Shown here piece by piece: positions 1 through 10,079 of a DNA stretch of 64,000 bases. The stretch is from Monosporascus cannonballus (lineage: Eukaryota; Ascomycota; Sordariomycetes; Xylariales): the NCBI GenBank assembly GCA_004154925.1, contig QJNS01000182.1, forward strand, positions 100,271-164,270, in the 5' to 3' direction. Made by a program: the position numbers and the translations under genes. The notes beneath the pieces are model-generated. The model saw only the letters and a program-made list of their open reading frames with translations, was not told where the DNA came from and ran no database searches. How positions within the stretch are numbered: the first letter of the stretch is position 1; the number at the start of each line of letters is the position of its first letter.

Positions 1-614
1 ATCAACCGCCACAAGTTAGGTACATACGCCATGAAAATGGGGAACTCGTTGTCCCAAAAGTTTCGAGGGTCCTCCGGCTCCGGCGACATCGTCTTGGGGA
101 TCCCCTCGTCGTCATACCCTGTCAGCTTCGCGCGAAACTCACTGGCCGTTTGCTCTAATCCGCAGGTCCCGTAGACCTCCATGAGGTGGAGGTACCACTC
201 GAATATCGCAGAGGCGTCTGGGAGGAGGCTTGTGGTGGGTGCCTCGTGAGTGATCAAGTGGTCGACCATTTCAGGGAAGTCGTGGGCAAACTGGAACGCG
301 AAGATGCCCCCACCGCTACTGCCGAAGAGAATGGACTTCTCAAAGCCCAGGGCCTTGATGATGGCGCGGATGTCTCGTGCTTGTTGTGGAGGGCTGAGTT
401 TCTTGTTTACCTTGACTTGGCTTGCTGACATCTGTCGCCGATCGAAGGTGACGCAGGTGAACCTGTCAGACAGGGCAGCAATCATGGGGTTGAATTGCCG
501 CCCATGGCCGTTTCCGCCGGGGATGAAGGTAATAAGAGGTCCCTTGCCTTGGTACCAGTAATGTGAGTCACAGCCTTCATTGTGAACAATTGCTTTGGTG
601 GGGTTGAATTCCAT
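1..614 (-). CDS. alpha/beta hydrolase, 3' end outside window (partial)
   Basis: The reading frame is open from the ATG at 614 down to base 1 with no stop, giving the first ~204 residues. The N-terminal beta-strand and oxyanion segment FIPGGNGHGR is at residues 30-39, TFDRR at 56-60, and the nucleophile elbow FGSSGGG at 97-103 gives G-x-S-x-G with Ser100 as likely nucleophile. THEAP at 122-126 is also typical of this hydrolase group. The catalytic acid and histidine would lie in the missing C-terminal third, since relatives are about 270-300 residues. The start is the first ATG in frame and is followed at once by family-like sequence. The substrate cannot be told; family members include esterases, epoxide hydrolases and C-C hydrolases. 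A solo LTR ends 37 bases upstream of the start, so the promoter is at least partly transposon-derived. Base composition is ordinary and no damage is visible. Confidence 0.85.
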   Translation of the reverse strand, partial: MEFNPTKAIVHNEGCDSHYWYQGKGPLITFIPGGNGHGRQFNPMIAALSDRFTCVTFDRRQMSASQVKVNKKLSPPQQARDIRAIIKALGFEKSILFGSSGGGIFAFQFAHDFPEMVDHLITHEAPTTSLLPDASAIFEWYLHLMEVYGTCGLEQTASEFRAKLTGYDDEGIPKTMSPEPEDPRNFWDNEFPIFMAYVPNLWRL

Positions 615-651
615 GGTGGACGTCTCTTTGACAAGCTAAGCACTGGTAAAG

Positions 652-838
652 TGTCGTGGAATAGGGGTATCTATGTTAGTCATCAAGCTCCCAGCACCCC
701 GGAAGAACCTTATTCCGGCGCGCCCACAGTATATAGAGAGCTTCTTAGCCACCGCTCCCTGGAGCTCAATTCTAGCCAGACAATTATCACTTCTCACACT
801 CTATGTTACCTTATCTACCGATCAGCCTAACTGTCACA
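652..838 (-). repeat. solo LTR, 187 bp, with perfect 5-bp target-site duplication
   Basis: The repeat reads TGTCGTGG at its left edge and CTGTCACA at its right edge, giving TGT...ACA termini. It is flanked by taaag on both sides (647-651 and 839-843). Two more copies of exactly 187 bp, in the opposite orientation and with RIP-type changes, are at 11921-12107 and 56030-56216. No internal element sequence accompanies this copy, so it is a solo LTR. Read on the minus strand it contains CTCTATATAC (about 728-737), a TATA-like box pointing at the hydrolase gene. It is the least mutated of the three copies. Confidence 0.92.
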
Positions 839-843
839 TAAAG

Positions 844-1714
844 TCTGTGTAAATATCTCGCGAATGTGATGGGTGTTCCTGTGCGACTGATGTTCCGGAG
901 GTTGTAGACCTCCCCGCTTGGGTATTCATGCTTTTTGAGAATGACATGCATGAATGTGCGCATTTGTAATTAGAATCCTTCAAATGAGGGGAATGACCGG
1001 GAGGGAAGATGAACCGATGCATGGTACGTGTATCAACCGGCTGTCTGGCTCGGAATCGGTGTCAACGTTGTTCCATTTCGTGTAATCGATAGGCGCCATT
1101 GAGCGTGGCTCAGTACCACGACATGAGGAACATTCAGATTGATGAATGTCAGGCAGTCAAAGAAATAGGGGAATCTAGTGTCAAAGCCGCCACGGTACCT
1201 GTGCGCAGCATTTCAAACATCAAAAGAACTGAAGATGTCGCTGTCGGGCGCCGGCAGAACCTGCTGCCACCTGCCGCCACCTGCCAAGAGTCTCCCATTC
1301 GTTTACGTAGCAACGTGAGGGGCTTACACACTCTGCCTCTTCTTCCTCATTTCTCTCCCCTATACCAACTACCTACCACCCTATACTCTTCCTTCATTGT
1401 GATCGAAGAGCCAGACTTGTTCCGAGAGGCATTGGCGGGCCAACAGGGACCAGTCTCCTGTAATACATATTCTCTATAACGTATTGGCAAGGCCTTGCGA
1501 GTGACCCGACTGACGGCATTGGAGAGACGAGTTTTGGACCGTACTAGAATCCGGTCAACACTGCATTCGATACTCTGGAGCATGCCTCAACCATGTGATC
1601 CGTTCATTGCCCAGAAGCCAAGAACCACCCAAGATGCTGAGCCCCTACGGTTTGCTAGGGAGGAATGCTTCGTTAATGGTCGATAAGGATAGGAATACAA
1701 AAATAGAGTAGACG
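844..1714. other. intergenic, no gene recognised
   Basis: Several short open frames exist on both strands, the longest about 126 codons at 1099-1479. None shows family motifs, and opposite-strand frames of similar length overlap it, as expected by chance. No tRNA or structured RNA was recognised. Confidence 0.5.
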
Positions 1715-1719
1715 AATAT

Positions 1720-1959
1720 TATGAGACCCTGACATCACACACAGAAGCATATAACTGAAGAAAAGTGTATTAACAGGTTGCCTGACCTCTAAAAGGTCCT
1801 AGATAGAAGGTGAAGGTAGCGAACCCTCCTTTTATATACGTAAATACAACTGTAGCTAAGAGGAAAAGATACCGGGGGTGAATAAAGTAGCCCCCATTCA
1901 GTATGTGATCAAACTAAGCCAAGGCTTAGCTGTTTGATCGACTTCATCTGGGTCTGACA
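1720..1959. repeat. second solo LTR, 240 bp, with 5-bp target-site duplication
   Basis: The ends are TATGAGACCC and GGGTCTGACA, a 10-bp inverted repeat except for changes consistent with TG to TA mutation. The 5-bp sequence aatat lies directly outside both ends (1715-1719 and 1960-1964). On the minus strand a TATATAAAAG box sits near 1832-1842, as expected of an LTR promoter. An imperfect hairpin (gatcaaac ... gtttgatc) is near 1908-1940. No second copy was found in the window, so the call rests on termini and TSD. Confidence 0.82.
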
Positions 1960-1964
1960 AATAT

Positions 1965-2383
1965 TTCGCGACTTTAATAGGGAATTATTACTAGCTAATT
2001 ATAACATTGTCAAATGGAGCAGTGATGCCCCTATCTTGCTCATAAACAAGAAGCCAAGATGTTACTTCACCACATTGACTGAAGGCGTGACAACTGTAAC
2101 GTACATCAAGTCAGTGTAAGCAGTATGATCTCATTGCTGTGATTACATTTGTTCTTGGAGCTTCGCATGGGGTACCTTCTACTGCAATTATTGAGAGCCT
2201 TCCAAAGCAACAGAAGAAGCAGGTTAATGGATGTCATAATGTCATTCCAAGTCAGCGTTCCGGGTTATATATGCTTCTGTCTCCGTTGTAAATCGTGGAC
2301 GCTTAAAAGTCACGAATGTGACTTCAAAAAGCATGTGTCGCTTTCCATTGCAACTCGCGGAACGAAAAGTCCCAATCGCTAAA
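1965..2383. other. intergenic, downstream of the copper transporter gene
   Basis: No convincing gene. A 77-codon frame at 2149-2382 has no recognisable features. The stretch should hold the 3' untranslated region of the minus-strand transporter gene. Confidence 0.45.
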
Positions 2384-3056
2384 TCACCCACAGCACACCG
2401 TCGTCTCCTCAATCCCCGTAGCGCCCTTCCCTCCTTGCTCGTTGTTTAGCACCACTTTCACGACCATCCAGTCGCACAGGAACTTCCCAATTCCCGCACC
2501 AATGAAGATGGAAATGATGATATAGCCATTGAAGTACATGGCCAACAGCATGATGATGTAGGCAAGTCCGAACGTGGCCGCATGGATGATAGAGCGAATA
2601 ACCTGCTGCAGTGGACTCGCCCTGTACAGGACGATTTGCGGCTCCGCAGCAGGCAGACCAGCACAGGAGTTGTCACTCGGAGACGGCATTGTTGTGGACT
2701 GGGCGGCAACGTGTCTCTGGAACTGGCGCTGAATCAAGTCATCGTACTCCTTGCCTAGCCGACGAAGAAACTCGAGGCAGATGACCATCAATATCACACC
2801 GATGCAGGTGGCAGCCATCATACCCTGGTTTTGTATCCGCCATGATCGGGTAAGAAAGCCTGCTTGCCGTTAGTTCCCCAGGATTGACGTCGTGGTCTTG
2901 GGCTATGCGCCTACAAGCATCAATGGTATACCAATTCCATAGCATCTGTGGGAACTGTCAGTTTTGACACTGTTCCAATTGACGACTGTCGTACCGACTC
3001 ACGTCAACCTTGCATCCCGCTTCCCCGCCGATGTCACTGTGACTACCGTGATTCAT
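2384..3056 (-). CDS. CTR-family high-affinity copper transporter, three exons
   Basis: Exons are 3056-3003, 2945-2915 and 2859-2384 (minus), joining to 186 codons plus a TGA stop. Intron 1 (3002-2946, 57 bp) is GTGAGT...CAG; intron 2 (2914-2860, 55 bp) is GTAGGC...CAG with a CTAAC branch site. The splice restores family-like sequence: a short Met/His N-terminus (MNHGSHSD), a conserved cytosolic-leaflet start MLWNWYTIDACF, TM1 (MAATCIGVILMVICLEFLRR), a ~55-residue loop, TM2 with MLLAM (the MxxxM copper filter), and TM3 ending in GAGIG (GxxxG packing motif). The tail ends in Cys-Cys-Gly, a usual Cu(I)-accepting C-terminus. CTR proteins act as trimers in the plasma or vacuolar membrane and move Cu(I). 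It is divergent from the neighbouring metalloreductase, which would supply Cu(I). No damage is visible. The N-terminus is shorter than in many CTR1 proteins, closer to the CTR2/CTR3 size class. Confidence 0.9.
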
Positions 3057-4013
3057 AATGAGAGTGTTCAGCGGCCCAAGCCCGCGTTGTTGATTAGGCT
3101 GAAGCTCAGATACACGCCTCGACAATTTAGGCTCAGGTTCTGAGGAGCGGTCTCCTGGTCTAAGGCCGTCACGGTCGCGTTATCGCTCTCTTGTCCAGGG
3201 TGGAGCTAGAAACTGATTGTAGAGAAATCGGGTCACGGTAGAAACTAGGAAGAGAACGTCAAAAAGACTTTGAACTCGGGTCTTATTTGGATGGATTCAT
3301 CTTCACGTCAGATACGAATATTTTGAGCACATTTGAGAATTTGAGCACATTTGGGAGATTCCATCCTGGTACTCAGCTTCGCTGTCGCACGACTCTAACA
3401 TTAACTTAGACTTGGCGGAGAGATAGTTATGTCGAGTGGATCACAAGCTGTGGGGGGTGCAGTACGAAATAAGTTAGTATAGTCCAGGGGCTACGGCGCT
3501 TGGACAAACAATTAATGATACATGGTGCTATCTCTATAGAGCAGTGGAAGTTCTAGGTCCGGTTCGTCGCCAACGGCACCGGTGCGGACCCCTGAAACTT
3601 GCTCAATTCTTCTCACTCGACTCCACAAAACGTGCTCGGCAGCAAGCAAAATGGCAGGTCTTCCGCCTCCGTATTCTTGGTGCTCTATTTATTACTTCAT
3701 TCTTAATTACTATAGTGAGCATGTTTCACAACATGTCGGGAAGATGTCCGGGCCTGCCAGTTACGCCAAGATCCGCCCGTTCAAATCGGGCTTGGAAAGC
3801 CTTTGAATTACCCAAGTTGTCAAGAAGGATATCGTGGTATTACCATTTATATCACCTAGCTCCCTCTCGGATGTTCGTTTCAGTGAGGCGCATGAGGTAA
3901 ACTCAAATTTGGACTTGCTTTCGACGACACTGCCCGCTTCTCGGCTTCGCATTCGACTGCCAATCCGATCGAAACTCGTTATCGACGGGACAGATTGAGC
4001 CTGGGTTGACAAG
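3057..4013. promoter_or_regulatory. divergent promoter between copper transporter and metalloreductase
   Basis: The 957 bp between the two start codons (3056 minus, 4014 plus) must hold both promoters. It contains two copies of TGAGCACA described separately. A related CTTGCTCA occurs at 3598-3605. Short open frames at 3544-3900 are not family-like and probably represent 5' untranslated or spacer sequence. Confidence 0.6.
3324..3349. promoter_or_regulatory. paired TGAGCACA motifs, candidate copper-sensing regulator sites
   Basis: TGAGCACA occurs at 3324-3331 and again at 3342-3349, 18 bp apart (start to start), inside a longer direct repeat (TTTGAGCACATTTG). Its reverse complement TGTGCTCA matches, from memory, the copper-starvation activator (Mac1/MacA class) site reported in Aspergillus; the yeast Mac1 core is TTTGCTCA. 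Yeast Mac1 targets carry paired sites upstream of CTR and FRE genes, the same two gene types that flank this site here. Function is inferred, not shown. Confidence 0.6.
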
Positions 4014-5990
4014 ATGGCGGAAGTCGGGCATCTTCAGCATGCTCGGCATATCCAGGATCCGAGCACAGCGAAGAGCCTGGAGCCTCACTGGGGATACGCA
4101 GAACGTGTCGTTCCCTGCATGAACGACCCGGGGTCTTGCGAGTACCTCGATGCTGTGTACGGCGCTCATGACCTCGGCATGATCTATGTGGCCATCTTAT
4201 GGGCGACTATCCTCGGGGTCGTGTTTGTCTGGTCCGTCGGCAGGAGACTGTGGCCATCGCCACGGGCTGATGCCACCGTGTCAGCTAACGCCGAGGGGGA
4301 GGTGCTGATGGCATCCAAACCGAAGGGCTTGCGATTGAAGCGGACACTTGCTGCTTGCTGCCGTCGCTATCTCCTTCCCGACACCGCAAAATCGATTTTC
4401 GGTCACACAACCCGACTGCAAGTGCTGATCCTAATCATTCTAGCTTGTTATCTATTAATATGGACTCACGTCGGTATCGTCTACAAGACATGGGTTACAC
4501 CAGTTAAGGGTTATACAGACCTCTTCAATATCCGCTCCGGTCTTGGCCCATGGTCTGACAGAGTGGGCGTCCTTGCGTACGCTCTTACGCCGTTGTCTAT
4601 TATGCTGGCGAGTAGAGAGTCGCTACTTTCAGTCCTCACTGGCGTGCCTTACCAGAGTTTCAACTTCCTCCACCGCTGGCTCGGATACATCATCGTTATT
4701 CAAGGCAGTCTGCACACGATCGGGTGGTCCATCATCGAGATAAAGCTCTATCAACCGCAGCCAGACACTGCCAGAAACTGGATTACCCAACTATACATGA
4801 TCTGGGGTGTTGTCGCGATGCTGTTGCTCTTGCTTATCTTTGCACTGAGCACGCCATGGGGCATCCGCCTCACCGGGTACGAGTTCTTTCGCAAGGCTCA
4901 CTATATCCTCGCAATGGTATACATTGGTGCGTGCTGGGGTCATTGGAAACAGCTACGATGCTTCATGTTACCATCACTGCTGCTCTGGTTCCTGGATCGT
5001 GGAGCGAGACTTATTCGTACCGCCCTGATTCACCACCAATACCTCCCTGAGGAGTCTATGGGTTTCAAGGCCGTGACGAGTCGATTGACCCATTTCTCCG
5101 ATAACGAGAACGGCGACGTGATCCGTATGGACTTCGAGCACTCCCAAGAGGCTTGGAAGATCGGGCAACACTTTTACGTATGTTTCACGGAGGGTAGCAT
5201 TTGGCAGTCGCATCCTTTCACACCATTGAATCTGCCAGAGGTCCGAGACGGCGTCGTAGCCCACTCATATATATTTCGCGCGAAGGGGGGGGAGACGAAG
5301 AAGATCGGCGAGCTAGCTGTCAAGAAACTAGCAGTAACCGCGGATGCCACAACACCGGTCATCTTACAGGGTCCTTACGGAGAGTCGATCGCCGAGAACC
5401 TTACACCAGATGTCAATGTGCTCTGTGTCGCCGGTGGCACGGGCATCACATACGTTCTTCCAGTACTCCTAGACCTAGTTCAGAAGCCGGCTTCGAGAGA
5501 CCGTAAGATCGAATTGATCTGGGCGGTCAGGAGGAAAGACAATATCTGCTGGGTTGAGAAGGAACTCGACGTCATCCGGAAAGCAGCTGTGTCGCACCGA
5601 ATAGGGGTGCATATCTTTGTGACCCGCGAACAGCGCAGTAAGAGCACATCCTCACAAGACTTTAAAACGACTGAGAAAGAGATGGATGTCCAAGAAGTCG
5701 GGTCGACCCCCTCGACTGCATCCTTAGAAGGAACTCAGACGGCCCCGGCGGCGGACCTCCACAAGATCGGCGGCGAGGACTACAATCAGCACCCCAATCT
5801 CAAGGAGGTCGTCAACAATTTTGTGGAGAACACAGTAAGGGGATCAACTGTCGTGTACACCAGCGGGCCTGGCGGTATGATCAGCGACCTGAGGAGCATT
5901 GTGGCGTCCTGCAATTCGGGATCCAAGGTGTGGAGGGGGGACGAACGGTTCGATGTGCGCTTGACCTGTGATGACAGACTTGAGTGGTGA
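4014..5990 (+). CDS. ferric/cupric reductase transmembrane component (FRE family)
   Basis: Single exon, 658 residues. The conserved N-terminal stretch (VVPCMNDPGSCEYLDAVYGA, ~32-51) precedes TM1. The ferric-reductase core (~135-345) holds two histidine pairs, His220/His234 and His296/His310, for two b-type haems across the membrane. The FAD-binding segment has HPFT at 400-403 and GPYG at 453-456. The NADPH site has GGTGI at 474-478, and the C-terminal nucleotide motif SGPGGM (~622-627) has Ser where most members have Cys. A low-complexity Ser/Thr insert (~545-580) lies between the last two. The enzyme moves electrons from cytosolic NADPH to extracellular Fe(III) or Cu(II). It lies head-to-head with the CTR copper transporter, suggesting a shared role in copper or iron uptake and shared control. 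The start is supported by family-like sequence from about residue 24. Confidence 0.93.
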   Translation: MAEVGHLQHARHIQDPSTAKSLEPHWGYAERVVPCMNDPGSCEYLDAVYGAHDLGMIYVAILWATILGVVFVWSVGRRLWPSPRADATVSANAEGEVLMASKPKGLRLKRTLAACCRRYLLPDTAKSIFGHTTRLQVLILIILACYLLIWTHVGIVYKTWVTPVKGYTDLFNIRSGLGPWSDRVGVLAYALTPLSIMLASRESLLSVLTGVPYQSFNFLHRWLGYIIVIQGSLHTIGWSIIEIKLYQPQPDTARNWITQLYMIWGVVAMLLLLLIFALSTPWGIRLTGYEFFRKAHYILAMVYIGACWGHWKQLRCFMLPSLLLWFLDRGARLIRTALIHHQYLPEESMGFKAVTSRLTHFSDNENGDVIRMDFEHSQEAWKIGQHFYVCFTEGSIWQSHPFTPLNLPEVRDGVVAHSYIFRAKGGETKKIGELAVKKLAVTADATTPVILQGPYGESIAENLTPDVNVLCVAGGTGITYVLPVLLDLVQKPASRDRKIELIWAVRRKDNICWVEKELDVIRKAAVSHRIGVHIFVTREQRSKSTSSQDFKTTEKEMDVQEVGSTPSTASLEGTQTAPAADLHKIGGEDYNQHPNLKEVVNNFVENTVRGSTVVYTSGPGGMISDLRSIVASCNSGSKVWRGDERFDVRLTCDDRLEW

Positions 5991-6369
5991 AAAAGGCCAC
6001 AGATTTATGAGATACCATTTGAATTTTAGTGTTGCGACAAGGCGCTTTTGCGCATTCGAGTATATAATCTCACCGGAGCTGTGATACCGCTAAATATCTG
6101 TGCCTACACAACTAAAACGAGGAAGAGGGGTCCGGCGATAGTAGATGGACCTTCTAGAGTTCGCGTGACGGAGGTATGTGACCAGAAAAAGATCGTATAT
6201 CAACAATTAGACGTATGTAGTCCTTCGTCATCTATGAACATAGGTGCTGGGGCCATACAGGGGGTCAATTTAGTACCAAGGAAGTAAGGGTGCCATAGAT
6301 GATATCGGGGCATAACCATGCCCCATTACTTATCTCAGCGCCCAATGCTATGGTGGCGATGCAGCACCA
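5991..6369. other. intergenic between reductase and MFS pseudogene
   Basis: Convergent 3' ends. An open frame at 6048-6287 shows nothing recognisable. No gene seen. Confidence 0.45.
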
Positions 6370-8322
6370 ATATGAATAAATGTGACGTCCTTCACCGACC
6401 GCGGACATGTCTCGCTGAACCCACCGATTCTGTCGCTTCAGCAGGAGCCTCATGACTCAACGCAGGAGCAGCAAGGACAGCGAGAACGTCGCGGAGGCAC
6501 AAAAGCCTACCAGGTACCGCGGCCTGCCGCTTTTAGGTCAGAGATACGGCCCCTATATCTGGCCGATCTGGGCGAAAACATTGGCAGCAGCCAGCGCGAC
6601 CCGGCGGGTACATGCGAGGTCAGTAGCCGGTCAACACCCAAGGCCACAATAGAATCAGTAAGCAACCCACCAACCGCTTTCCTCTCCTGGCTCTCCGACA
6701 GCGTCGTGGCGATCCAGCCGGCGATGACCAAGTTCACCGGGAACGCGCCCGCCGGGAACACGAAGCACGCCGAGTACCGGCCTACTAAATTGCTCGCCGG
6801 CGTCGACACGTCCGTCGCGAACCCGGCGATGGCCACGACAAACCGACCGTGACGTGCCAGGTGCGTTCGTGGAGCGACCCGAGGACCACGCGGGGAACAA
6901 CAGCACAACACAGACAAATATATACAACGGACAGGCCAGGAACAAGGCTACGGTGCTTGTGAAATTGAGGTCGTATGTGACGCCGGGGACGCGAAAAGAG
7001 AAAGAAGAGAGTCTTAACCACAGCACAATATTACAAGAGATGGAGCGGATGATGTTCTCATGTCGGGAGGAAGTTGGTGAATGAAGTACCTGCGTAGTGG
7101 AATTCTGGATCGCGGAGAAGAGCCAGAGCCGTCCATCTCTGGCGGCGCTCCACAGGGCCTCCATGATGAGCGCGTGGTCTTGGGCATCGATAAGTCGGTC
7201 TCCCTGCATACGCGCCCGTCCGATCTGCTTATCTGATTCGCTCAGCCACCGCGTCGATTCGTTCGTGTCCCTGAGGAGCCACATGCCTGCGAACGCAATG
7301 AGCAGTGAGGCCACGTCTTCGACAATAAATAACCCTCCGTGTTACGGTTTGCGTTAGTATATCGCGACTAATCCGATGGACAATTGTAAGGTGGAAACCC
7401 TAATGGAAAGGGCAAGGGACTCACCAACTCCAGCCGCTTTTACCCCTTTGCTGTCCAGGCCCGCAAATATGCCCACTGCGATGAGATTGGCGTAAATCAA
7501 TCCTCCCATGTTTGCCGTATTACAGGATAGCTACCCGAGAGGCGACCTTGGTCTTGTGTCAGCCACCTCCAGCTTAACGACCAGAGGTTGGTCAGGTTGC
7601 TCGATGTTTACATGTATAGAAGATGGCCAGGAGATAGAGGGAACCGGGGTAAAACTAGAAGCAAAATGCCGTAGGTATCATCGTTCCGCATCCCATTTCC
7701 TCTCATCTATTACTCACCAACGCCTCGAAAAACCCCTAGCAGGAAATGACAAGCAACAAGTGACCTGTAGGAGTTAACTAGCCCCATGCATACTGGGAGC
7801 CATTTGTCAGCGGATCCAATCGTAGTCAGCCCTCTAAAAGATAGCACACCCGATATTATCTACCAGGCAACCATACACGCCGCTAACGAGGTGCTGTGAC
7901 GGACCCGGTAAGCGGCATGTTGCTCGGCACTTGAATTAAGACGTATCCAACGACCAAGACAGAGACGGCGACATTGAAGTCATTGCCCATCATGCCGACA
8001 TCGTCCTCAAGATTGTTTGGATGTGCCTGCACAAGGGCACCGCGGTTGACATAGTTGAAGAAATACACAAACCATAAGATGGGCTTAAAAGAGTAGCGTT
8101 ATTGTCGAAATAGGCATAGGTGATGTCAGTTCTCGTTGGGGAAGGACTGACTGATCATTATCCGGTAATCTAGCTTTCGCACGAGCCGGACCTCTTCAGG
8201 TTCGTTTTCATCTGCGCCCCGGCATAGTCCCGACGCCTGTTCACAGTGTTCTTGGGACTCAAGGTCTCCTTCGGTGTCTCAACAGCTGGAAGGTTTTCTA
8301 GGTCTTCTTTGGTGGTTGCCAT
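6370..8322 (-). pseudogene. MFS permease of the allantoate/pantothenate (Dal5-like) type, broken
   Basis: Pieces of one major-facilitator protein occur in order on the minus strand but in different frames. Start region near 8322 (MATTKEDLEN). TM1 region 8090-7883 (FFNYVNRG, LEDDVGMMGNDFN, a signature of this ACS family). A middle piece with FYPGSLYLLAIFYT near 7680-7620. Then GLIYANLIAVGIFAGLD near 7515-7450, a plausible intron with GTGAGT and a CTAAC branch site, and IVEDVASLLIAFAGMWLL near 7330. Beyond this, RLWLF near 7110, SFTNFLPT then a stop, CFVFPAGAFPVNLVIAGWIA near 6775-6700, and NVFAQIGQI-stop-GPYL near 6580-6530. In-frame stops (one TAG where Trp is expected) and at least two frame changes show it is dead. 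Intact relatives have about 480-520 residues and 12 TM segments. The former substrate is unknown. Confidence 0.82.
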
Positions 8323-9469
8323 TGGCCAATTAGGTGATGAAAGGATTCGGTTTTGACGAGTGGCTAATTGAAAAAGGGCGGGTCGAGTCACTAGCTCCCT
8401 AATTTCCAAGAATGTAATTGCACAAGTGAGCGAAATGTTAAGGCATCCAGATCTTCAAAGCGGTCCAACACGGAAATAGGAGGGTGGTTTTCTATTCTTC
8501 CGGAGTAAAAGACGAGAGGAAACTAGAACTCCCTATCGACCAACGTTAACATCAAAGTAGCATTAATTCTATGGCAAAGGCTCCCCAAAGACACTTGACC
8601 TACTGCAACTATATCCATGCTTCAATCCAATTCGCCAGACTGGAGCAAGCGCAGAGACAGCCAGACGACAGTTTTGGTTTGAAACAGGCTACCGTCGTAA
8701 GAGATACGTATACGGGATGGTAGCGGAGTGTTCCCCCGTTTACTCTTCGGATATGTAACCTAACATTGGCAATATGGACAAGAAAGAAGGGATCGAGAGC
8801 TTGAATACCCGCAACAATTCCAGTCGCTACATACGAGGGTTGTATGCTGATATACGATGTAAACACCCCCCCGCCCCCTTCCCCACCCAAACCCAAAACA
8901 CCAATATATGGGAGGAAAATGGCCCCATATATACACCTACAACCCCTGTATAGCCCCTATCCAGAAGGTTCCACTTTGGCACGTGACACATTAACGGTAT
9001 CGGCTAAACTGCAATATGGGGTGAAGACGGCTGACGTTCCGCTTCCTTGACTCTGCTGTATCTTTTGGCTTTATAATCGCTCTCGACGGAGTGTTCGACC
9101 AAAGAGGAAACTCAACCATCCGGCCGCTGCGGTTTCTTCACTAACTTGGATCTATTATTAGAGGCTTTTGCAATGCCTCAGCCGAGCTGTATACCCCTCC
9201 GGATGCCAGTGAATACCAAGATGGCACCGCCTGTGAGGCAATTTTTGGTCAGGAAGAAGATGAATGGAAAAGGAACATGTCCTAAGACAGTCCTCGGCCA
9301 TGAGAAAGTTTGAAGAAACCAAATATAGCAAAGTTATCTAGCTCTAACCACGTCACTGGACCTACAGAGCCCTCTTTTTATCAGCAAGCGCTCCTCTACA
9401 GGAATAAAGAAAGGCCCGTTCTCATTCCTATGATAGTTACTTTGTCCAGAAAGAACGCTTCTTACGGGG
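8323..9469. other. intergenic, no gene recognised
   Basis: Contains a C-rich run near 8865-8895 and a CACGTGAC box near 8979. Short frames (e.g. 8609-8896 minus, 9310-9612 plus) have no recognisable domains. Nothing further is supported. Confidence 0.45.
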
Positions 9470-9990
9470 TTCGTTCTCTCCTTCCCTGGTCATTTTTACC
9501 TTCTTGCGCGCCGGCGACTACCGCGAACCGTCTCGTCGCCGTCTTATGCCTCGAAGGCACGTTGAATTCTCGTCCACTTGGTAATTGCTGTTTGGCAGGA
9601 TGGAGCGTTTGAGGTCGCAGACTGGGCCTTAAATAATATAAAACTACTTCCTTGGGCCCCGTATAGTCCGAACGACATACCTTCAAAGGCGTCCAGGGCA
9701 TCTGAATAAAGCCGAGCTTGTCTTCTGTGTCATGTCGCTAAACATGGTATCGAGATAATTGTGTTGACCTCTTGAGGCTCAGTCTCCAGGACCTCTGACA
9801 CCAACTGCGAGCTCAGGGCCGAGATTTGAGTCAACCCTTAGAGTCGTCGGCCCAAATTCCAGGCCGAACGACACCCATAGCAGTAGTGTCACCCTCCAGG
9901 TCTCTCCGGTGGGGATTGCTCAGTGTCCCAATGCCCCCATGACAGGGACACTGTCGTCCGTGATCGCAGGCAAAACGGTTTTGCCAGCTG
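9470..9990 (-). pseudogene. relic of HMG-box gene family, N-terminal/linker part only
   Basis: The stretch 9700-9990 aligns by eye with 11500-11710 over about 200 bp (shared tracts such as ttgtgttg, ccaggacct, gagctcag, ggcccaa). At 11.5 kb this sequence lies upstream of an HMG box. Here the frame is interrupted by several stops and no HMG box can be read downstream. A basic stretch (RHKTATRRF) appears near 9550. It is best read as a decayed partial copy. Confidence 0.5.
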
Positions 9991-10079
9991 TAGCAGCACC
10001 ATGGATACTGCTGGCACCCGCCATATCTGGAGGCCCAGCATGTGAAACCCTATGCCCTCCGTGACATTTGAGTGGCTCG

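Noticed and set aside
3544..3900. A separate small gene upstream of the reductase
   Set aside because: The frame is not family-like, overlaps another frame of similar quality, and lies in the shared promoter.
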